A stretch of 7,227 nt of DNA from an uncultured Bacteroidales bacterium. GTDB lineage: Bacteria > Bacteroidota > Bacteroidia > Bacteroidales > WCHB1-69. Below, in pieces: positions 1 through 4,155 of the stretch. The stretch is taken from the NCBI GenBank assembly GCA_946407715.1, contig CAMJPH010000095.1, forward strand, positions 1 to 7,227. Reading direction: 5' to 3'. A program made the translations under genes and the position numbers. The notes under the pieces were generated by a model that ran no database searches, was not told the DNA's origin, and was given only the letters and a program-made list of their open reading frames with translations. Every line of letters starts with the position of its first letter. Position 1 is the stretch's first letter.

Positions 1-161
1 AGGGTAAAGGGTTTACCAGAACGGTCAGGTACGAAAAGGATGTCCACATCGCTTCGCGGAGTCTCCTCGCCTCGGGCGAAAGACCCGAAAAGCCATGCTT
101 TCAGGACGGGCTGTGTCTTGAAATAATCGGCAATGATCTTTTTCATCATCTCAGTGCTCAT
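1..161 (-). CDS. MNT-type nucleotidyltransferase (MntA-like antitoxin), 3' part outside window
   Basis: N-terminal part of a minimal nucleotidyltransferase (MNT, DNA polymerase beta-like fold). The visible protein reads MSTEMMKKII, then a conserved core GSFARGEETPRSDVDILF. This is the family signature GSxxRG followed by SDxD, whose two aspartates bind the metal for nucleotide transfer. In characterised MntA-HepT pairs the MNT protein AMPylates the HEPN toxin HepT and so neutralises it; a HepT gene would be expected just beyond the left edge, but it is not visible. I chose the ATG at 161 because it lies about 20 bases after the predicted transcription start and follows a GGAAA element. An in-frame ATG at 173 would add MRKR. 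The gene is cut by the window edge, not broken. It has its own promoter, 76-88 bases after the preceding antitoxin gene. Family call is firm; the role as an antitoxin is inferred from relatives. Confidence 0.85.
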   Translation of the reverse strand, partial: MSTEMMKKIIADYFKTQPVLKAWLFGSFARGEETPRSDVDILFVPDRSGKPFT

Positions 162-186
162 ACGTTTCCGCATTTTAATTACGCTG

Positions 187-194
187 CAAAAATA
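187..194 (-). promoter_or_regulatory. Bacteroidetes -7 promoter box for the MNT gene
   Basis: On the minus strand the bases read TATTTTTG, matching the Bacteroidetes primary sigma -7 consensus TAnnTTTG. Transcription would start near 181, giving a leader of about 20 bases to the ATG at 161. No clear TTTG -33 box is seen at the usual spacing. The surrounding bases closely resemble the promoter before the methyltransferase gene. Confidence 0.65.
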
Positions 195-249
195 CACATT
201 ATTTGTTTGCCTGAGTTGCGGAATTGCGTTTGCATCTATCACGAGATCA

Positions 250-522
250 CTAAACTCGTATCAAATCCTCGCCAAGCACAAGTGAAATTTTGGCCAATGT
301 CCGAAGGGTGAAATTGTGTGTGCCGCCAAGCCAGCGCGAAACCTCGGCTTCGGTTTTGTTGGTTTTTTTCGCCAATTCGCGCTGCGACATGCCTCTCGCT
401 TTGAGTATGCCGTCGATTTTTTCAGCAATAGAATCCGAGAAGCGCAACTGCGTCTTCAGTTCCGCTGGGGTTTCGTCAACAATTTGCCGAAACAGTTTCC
501 GTCCTTCCAAATCTCGTTTCAT
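250..522 (-). CDS. XRE-family antitoxin (HigA-like)
   Basis: A 90-residue DNA-binding protein with an XRE/Cro-type helix-turn-helix at about residues 36-88. The recognition region starts at MSQRELAKK (45-53) and includes EVSRWLGG (60-67), followed by HNFTLRTLAKI and LGEDL, typical of small antitoxins. The first 30 residues (FRQIVDETPAEL) form an N-terminal extension common in this antitoxin group. Its ATG overlaps the stop of the preceding gene as ATGA, which points to translational coupling. The order, putative toxin first and antitoxin second, is that of higBA modules. The expected role is to neutralise the partner protein and repress the shared promoter near 1016. The helix-turn-helix is seen directly; partner and function are inferred from arrangement. 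Confidence 0.85.
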   Translation of the reverse strand: MKRDLEGRKLFRQIVDETPAELKTQLRFSDSIAEKIDGILKARGMSQRELAKKTNKTEAEVSRWLGGTHNFTLRTLAKISLVLGEDLIRV

Positions 523-995
523 AAGTCATATTCCTTATCATCAGCACCAATGATTTCCGTTTTCTCGATGCGTACCAATCCGTTCTTGATATCAGCTTTC
601 AGCAAAGCATCAAGCTTTTGAAGACTAATGACATAGCCGTTCAAATCTTCATTTTCTTCGTAGGTTTTAGTGTCTTTCACGCCGCCATTACCGACAATCA
701 ACACACTATCCGACATTCGCAAGCAATACAGCCGAAGTCCGCTTTTGTAAACTGGCAGTGCGGCGACACCATCGTTCATTTTTCCTTCTGGGCGGAACCG
801 ACGTTCTTCAAAACCCTTCAACAGCATTTTGTCAATTTGGTTGAGGATGATTCTCAAGTCGTTCTTTCTGACGGCATCATCTTTGAACTTGTTCACAAAC
901 TTCACGAATTCCGATTGATTCTCATCTTCGAAAATGATGGTAAACAGTCCTGCGTTTTCGGTTTGTTCTAATGAGAGTATCGTAGCTTTTGTCAT
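519..995 (-). CDS. Putative toxin of a type II toxin-antitoxin pair, uncharacterised family
   Basis: A 158-residue protein without a signal peptide or membrane segment. The strongest blocks are FRPEGK (67-72), GVAALPV (76-82), SGLRLYCLRMSDSVLIVGNGG (85-105) and the stretch after it. A predominantly helical middle followed by a strand-rich region with SGLRLYCLR and VLIVGNGGVK is reminiscent of the RelE/HigB/Gp49 mRNA-interferase layout, but no sequence match is certain and the catalytic residues cannot be assigned. Its stop overlaps the ATG of the XRE antitoxin by four bases, and this tight coupling is the main reason for calling it a toxin. I chose ATG at 995 (MTKATILSL). The longer frame from TTG at 1037 would begin inside the promoter. 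A promoter box sits at 1016-1023 and AAGGAT lies just before the ATG. Toxicity is inferred, not shown. Confidence 0.65.
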   Translation of the reverse strand: MTKATILSLEQTENAGLFTIIFEDENQSEFVKFVNKFKDDAVRKNDLRIILNQIDKMLLKGFEERRFRPEGKMNDGVAALPVYKSGLRLYCLRMSDSVLIVGNGGVKDTKTYEENEDLNGYVISLQKLDALLKADIKNGLVRIEKTEIIGADDKEYDL

Positions 996-1015
996 ATCCT
1001 TACATTTTAACGCGG

Positions 1016-1023
1016 CAAAGATA
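1016..1023 (-). promoter_or_regulatory. Bacteroidetes -7 promoter box for the toxin-antitoxin operon
   Basis: The minus strand reads TATCTTTG, an exact TAnnTTTG match, 20 bases upstream of the ATG at 995. A TTTG lies only 11 bases further upstream, too close for a normal -33 box (19-21 bases), so the -33 element is weak or absent. The site also shows that the TTG at 1037 cannot be the working start. If the antitoxin autoregulates, its operator should lie around here, but no clear palindrome is visible. Confidence 0.6.
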
Positions 1024-1187
1024 CAAAAGTTTTTCAAAAGTTTACTTTATAAGGTAAGTTTTTTTTTTCAAGAACGGAAGAAACGATCCGCAACATAAGG
1101 ATTTAGCTTTAGTTAAGGATTGTTTAGCATTACGCCTCAGAGTGTTGGGTTACAAAAAGTACTTCCTTGTTGACATAATCTTCGTAG

Positions 1188-2156
1188 TTAGAACAAATGC
1201 TGCGTGAACAAAATCGGAGGATTGCCGATGAGGTTGATATCGAATTTTAAGGAGGTTTCTATATACGTGCTGGCACTATGAATGCGGAAACTTATTTGCC
1301 ATCCTTCGTCCAAAATCATCATTAAAGTTGTGTCAGAATTGTCCTTGAATTCAAATTCGATGATGCGGGTTGGCAACTTGACAACATCCGTTTTTATGAC
1401 AGGTTTCCGTCCGTTCACAGTCTGATTCAGTTTACCTCCAATATTAAAGGCTTTTACCACCACAATGTTCTTTCTGTCATCTTTGATGACTTTGTAGAAC
1501 GGCTTTCTTCCAATCAAGTATTGTAACAAGTTTGCAGGTGCGGCCGAATTATCTTTTGTCAAACACAACATCTCTTTGCGAAAGGCTTTTAACAAAGGAA
1601 CATATACTTCCTCTGATTTCGATTCGCCTAATTCTTCCCACTTGAATTGTGGATTTTGATTTCTCAATCTTGTTAAATAATCAAAAACAGGCTTGATTTC
1701 GGAAAAATACCTGCTTGAACACGGACATTCCATCCATTCTTTGCCGAAATCAATTGTTTGCGACAATCTTGAATGCTTTACGGCATCGTGGTTGTTTTTT
1801 GCCGAAATGCCCATTTCCCAAGCCACATTATTGTAGTTCCGGGAAAATATCACATCCCTCACATCTCCAAAAGCACCTTCGCGATCAGAAGCCAGCCGTA
1901 TTCTCAACCAGTCTTCCTTTTCACGTGGAGAAGTTAGTCCTGGCTCTATGGCCACCATGGTTTCGATGGTTTTCATTGCGGCAGTGTAAAAACTAGCCTT
2001 ACTGTCTTCATTCTGAATTTCGAAACATATCTTTGCATTTTGATAGTGTTCATCTGCTTGAAAAAAGGCTGTAACCCCTCTATCCTCTAAATAATCATAG
2101 TAGGCCTTTGCTATGGCATACTCAAATGCCTTCCCATTTTCAACTTGTGTAGGCAT
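1188..2156 (-). CDS. HaeIII-family type II restriction endonuclease
   Basis: A 322-residue protein, close to the length of HaeIII itself. The family pattern is plain: GKAFEYAIA near the N-terminus (8-16), GDVRDVIFSR (97-106), WEMGISAKNNHDAVKHSRLS (113-132) and then IDFGKEW (135-141). D98/D101, E114 and K120 are candidate active-site residues of a PD-(D/E)XK-type centre; this assignment is mine from spacing and is not proven. The enzyme should cut unmodified double-stranded DNA at the site protected by the adjoining methyltransferase, predicted as GGCC. The ATG lies five bases after the methyltransferase stop, so the genes are co-transcribed with the methyltransferase first, an order that favours protection before cutting. 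The frame is intact from start to stop with no deletion visible. No terminator is evident in the roughly 165 bases that follow. Confidence 0.9.
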   Translation of the reverse strand: MPTQVENGKAFEYAIAKAYYDYLEDRGVTAFFQADEHYQNAKICFEIQNEDSKASFYTAAMKTIETMVAIEPGLTSPREKEDWLRIRLASDREGAFGDVRDVIFSRNYNNVAWEMGISAKNNHDAVKHSRLSQTIDFGKEWMECPCSSRYFSEIKPVFDYLTRLRNQNPQFKWEELGESKSEEVYVPLLKAFRKEMLCLTKDNSAAPANLLQYLIGRKPFYKVIKDDRKNIVVVKAFNIGGKLNQTVNGRKPVIKTDVVKLPTRIIEFEFKDNSDTTLMMILDEGWQISFRIHSASTYIETSLKFDINLIGNPPILFTQHLF

Positions 2157-2161
2157 AGTGG

Positions 2162-3172
2162 TTATTTCAAGTGTGAGGAGAGTTGTTCACGGATGGATGT
2201 TGCCAATACAAAAGCAAGATTTACAGGAACAGCATTCCCGATCATTTTATATCCCATAGAAATGTTGTCGTACAAAAAGACAAAATTGTCAGGAAATGTT
2301 TGAATTCGCGCACATTCACGCACACTTAACCGTCTGTAAAGATGTTCTTCCCCCTTTTTGAACTCTCTTTTGTTGTCGCTTATCAATGTCATTTTTGGTG
2401 CTTGCGGATGAATGGGAGCTTGTCGGGCCTGGGCTTGTATAGTGAAGGAAACATCATTCCAGCCTCTCACCCGATTTCTTGACATATAAATTGAGGAAAA
2501 GCCACCTGTCATATATTCATGATTTGGGAAAACAGGCTTCTCCCTATTTTGTATTATGCCATTGGGAATAGGCAATGGTTTTGTAGGAAGGTCGCCAATT
2601 GCGTCCTTTAGCGTTACTTTCTTCTCTAAAGGGTTTGGAAAGACAAAATCAAAGTTAAGGTCATTCCGTGTTCCAACAAAGAAAACACGTTTCCTATCTT
2701 GGGGAACGCCATAGTCACAGGCGTTCAGCATTTTGAACGAAAGTGAATACCCACAATCCTTGAATGCTTGTTTAATCCCTCGAAGTGCTTCAGAATGACG
2801 TTCCAACAGCATTCCCGAAACATTTTCAGCAAGAAAAAACAAAGGTTGCTTGGCATTTAGGATTCGGATGTAATCGTAAAAAAGTCGGCCCCGCTTGTCT
2901 TCCAACCCCCGTTTCGCACCGCCCTCGCTCCACGACTGGCAGGGCGGGCCTCCTATAATACCATCACAATCGGGAATCTCTGCTTCATTGATATCCGTTA
3001 TGCTTCTTGTATCTAAAAATGTATTGGGATGATTATGACGATAGGTCTCCCAAATGCCTTTATCAAACTCATTTGCCCAAATAATACCATAATTTGCTTT
3101 TTCAAAGCCCAAATCAAGACCACCACAACCCGAAAAAAGCGATACGATTTTCAGTTTTTTCCTCATATTCAT
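2162..3172 (-). CDS. DNA (cytosine-5-)-methyltransferase, M.HaeIII-like, predicted GGCC
   Basis: A 336-residue C5-cytosine methyltransferase with all core motifs: I, FSGCGGLDLGF (13-23, S-adenosylmethionine binding); IV, GGPPCQSW with catalytic Cys78; VI, ENV (116-118); VIII, QDRKRV (158-163); IX, RECARIQ (285-291); X, GYKMIGNAVP (307-316). The target-recognition segment (about 215-259), with NHEY, MSRNRVR, FTIQA and HPQAP, is very close to M.HaeIII as I recall it, so methylation of the inner C in GGCC is predicted. I chose the ATG at 3172 (MNMRKK) because AAAGG precedes it and M.HaeIII starts at the same point; ATG 3166 is also possible. A longer frame opens at GTG 3253, but its extra 27 residues look non-homologous and start at the edge of a palindrome. 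The gene is first in the operon and protects the host from the linked endonuclease. Confidence 0.93.
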   Translation of the reverse strand: MNMRKKLKIVSLFSGCGGLDLGFEKANYGIIWANEFDKGIWETYRHNHPNTFLDTRSITDINEAEIPDCDGIIGGPPCQSWSEGGAKRGLEDKRGRLFYDYIRILNAKQPLFFLAENVSGMLLERHSEALRGIKQAFKDCGYSLSFKMLNACDYGVPQDRKRVFFVGTRNDLNFDFVFPNPLEKKVTLKDAIGDLPTKPLPIPNGIIQNREKPVFPNHEYMTGGFSSIYMSRNRVRGWNDVSFTIQAQARQAPIHPQAPKMTLISDNKREFKKGEEHLYRRLSVRECARIQTFPDNFVFLYDNISMGYKMIGNAVPVNLAFVLATSIREQLSSHLK

Positions 3173-3251
3173 TTGCCTTTCTTGCGAATGCTTATCATCG
3201 GAGTTCGAGCTTCTCTCACGGCCAAAAAAAACGTGGACTTTGACATCATCC

Positions 3252-3375
3252 ACATTCTAAAGGCCCTGAGATAGCCCGATTTTCCAGATAAGCCAAAAGC
3301 CCACGCTTTGCGCAGGCATTCGCTGACTTATTCTCGGAAAATCGTTTCTAATAATTTCTCAGGTTCTTAGAATGT
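3252..3375 (-). repeat. 124-bp imperfect palindrome (long hairpin) upstream of the methyltransferase gene
   Basis: Five nested stems fold the element on itself: 3252-3260 with 3367-3375 (ACATTCTAA, 9 bp), 3265-3271 with 3357-3363 (7 bp), 3277-3285 with 3336-3344 (CGATTTTCC, 9 bp), 3288-3292 with 3327-3331 (5 bp), and 3299-3306 with 3310-3317 around a three-base loop. The last stem pairs fully only as minus-strand RNA, through two G-U wobbles (GCCUGCGC/GCGUGGGC); the plus strand would have two mismatches there. This suggests a structure in the leader RNA of the restriction-modification operon. About 38 pairs are possible. The alternative is a small mobile element with 9-bp terminal repeats, but no flanking target duplication is seen. 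Structure is seen directly; function is unknown. Confidence 0.75.
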
Positions 3376-3470
3376 TACCGAACAAATAGCAAACGCTATG
3401 ATTTTTAATATGTTAGTTTAACTACTCTTCTTTCTTTGTTTCGTTTATTATTATTTTGACACTCAATTAT

Positions 3471-3503
3471 TTATCGCGCTGACCAATTCACCAGGCTCAG
3501 CAT
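3471..3503 (-). other. Possible 10-residue leader ORF in the methyltransferase mRNA leader
   Basis: An ATG about 11 bases after the predicted transcription start opens MLSLVNWSAR and then TAA. An AAAAGA stretch lies just before it, a weak ribosome-binding site. It may be a chance ORF; the placement at the start of the leader is the only support. Confidence 0.25.
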
Positions 3504-3519
3504 ATCTTTTTTGAACTTG

Positions 3520-3552
3520 CAAAAATACAAATTATTTCGAAATCCGTTCAAA
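3520..3552 (-). promoter_or_regulatory. Bacteroidetes promoter (-33 and -7 boxes) for the restriction-modification operon
   Basis: The -7 box TATTTTTG (3527 to 3520) and the -33 box TTTG (3552 to 3549) are separated by 21 bases, within the Bacteroidetes norm of 19-21. Transcription would start near 3514, giving the methyltransferase a leader of about 340 bases. It is the best promoter match in the window. No other TAnnTTTG match lies between it and the methyltransferase start. Confidence 0.7.
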
Positions 3553-3664
3553 GAACTGCAATACAATGAAAATCCCGCAATCCCAGCCATTCACCTGATG
3601 TATCCAAACTCTTATACAAACAATGAATAAGTCAGTCGTTAGAGGGCGTGAAGAATAAGCCCTG

Positions 3665-3733
3665 TTACATTTCTTCAAGCTTACTAATAAACTCATCGCG
3701 CGACATTCCCAAATCGCGAATAGCGTTATGCCA
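3665..3733 (-). pseudogene. Frame-shifted C-terminal tail of the HicB-like gene
   Basis: Just where the HicB-like frame stops, a shifted frame reads on as WHNAIRDLG, then MSRDEFISKLEEM and TAA. This is helix-like, protein-like sequence with no start of its own. Removing one A at 3734/3735 (CAATGG to CATGG) joins it to the preceding frame as RIAA-WHNAIRD and yields about 137 residues. I read it as the original C-terminus cut off by a one-base insertion; a sequencing error is the other explanation. Confidence 0.55.
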
Positions 3734-4079
3734 TTGCTGCTATACGCATCGGAGTCGATACTTTCTCGTAATTAATGTGCCCGCCAAGCAATTTGGACAT
3801 TTCGGGTTTGCGAATCAAACGGCTGAATGCTGGCGGGGTGAGTTTTTTCTCCGTGACTTTCCAGCCGTGGTCCCGCAGATCGTCCCAAAGTGTGCCCAAC
3901 TCAAGACAGGTTTCGATATATATCTGAAAACGCTCGAAGAAATTCTTAACCGCATCGCCATAATCCTTGCCCGAGGTACTGATATCGAACGAAGGACAAT
4001 AGGCAATCAGGTTGTCACCCTCCCTGAAGATATAGTACTCTATCGAAAACTCTTCTTGTTTGCTGTTTTTATGTTCCAT
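3726..4079 (-). CDS. HicB-like antitoxin, orphan and probably C-terminally truncated
   Basis: A 117-residue protein with a HicB-like fold: a short strand region EYYIFREGDNLIAYCPSFDIS (14-34), then a helix TSGKDYGDAVKNFFERF (35-51). This resembles the partially degenerate RNase H-like domain of HicB antitoxins that bind the RNA-cleaving toxin HicA. I see no ribbon-helix-helix or helix-turn-helix DNA-binding domain with certainty. The ATG at 4079 (MEHKN) was chosen because it lies about 18 bases after the predicted transcription start; the longer frame from 4139 starts upstream of the promoter. No HicA gene lies on either side: the upstream gene is the UvrA-like ATPase and the downstream 290 bases hold nothing similar. 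The 3' end probably carries a one-base frameshift. It may be a solitary antitoxin or a decayed relic of a pair. Confidence 0.7.
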   Translation of the reverse strand: MEHKNSKQEEFSIEYYIFREGDNLIAYCPSFDISTSGKDYGDAVKNFFERFQIYIETCLELGTLWDDLRDHGWKVTEKKLTPPAFSRLIRKPEMSKLLGGHINYEKVSTPMRIAAMA

Positions 4080-4102
4080 AATCCGTTTCTTCTTTGAACT
4101 TA

Positions 4103-4110
4103 CAAAAATA
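4103..4110 (-). promoter_or_regulatory. Bacteroidetes -7 promoter box for the HicB-like gene
   Basis: The minus strand reads TATTTTTG, 23 bases before the ATG at 4079, with a predicted start near 4097. No good -33 TTTG lies at 19-21 bases. It separates this gene from the UvrA-like gene that ends 46 bases upstream. Confidence 0.6.
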
Positions 4111-4155
4111 CTTTTTTTCAATTGCGGATTGTTTTTCATCAGTCACGCTAACTTC

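Larger units (their letters stand above)
3376..3664 (-). other. Gene-free leader region before the restriction-modification operon
   Basis: About 290 bases between the palindrome and the tail of the HicB-like gene, AT-rich and without a supportable gene on either strand. It holds a promoter (3520-3552), a possible 10-residue leader ORF (3471-3503) and a small hairpin ATAGC-AAAC-GCTAT (3386-3399). No HicA toxin gene, transposase fragment or clear terminator was found here. Confidence 0.6.

Noticed and set aside
1024..1187. Possible small gene or RNA between the endonuclease and toxin genes
   Set aside because: Only an eight-codon frame (MSTRKYFL) and a short direct repeat TAAGGATT are seen; nothing supports a gene or a stable RNA structure.
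3173..3253. N-terminal extension of the methyltransferase from GTG 3253
   Set aside because: The 27 added residues resemble nothing in C5-methyltransferases, the start lies at the edge of the palindrome, and a ribosome-binding site precedes the ATG at 3172.
3252..3375. The palindrome as an integron attC site
   Set aside because: The length and imperfect symmetry would fit, but the ends lack the RYYYAAC and GTTRRRY core sites, and no integrase or cassette array is visible.
3252..3375. The palindrome as an intrinsic terminator
   Set aside because: On the minus strand no run of T follows the outer stem, the structure is much longer than usual, and it would cut the methyltransferase from its only visible promoter.
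3376..3664. A hidden HicA toxin gene next to the HicB-like gene
   Set aside because: I read both strands for the HicA pattern (an RGSHH-like motif in a protein of about 60 residues) and found no frame long enough or similar.
3652..3684. Terminator after the HicB-like gene (GGGC ... GCCC)
   Set aside because: The stem has only four pairs with an 11-base loop and no T run, so it is not convincing.
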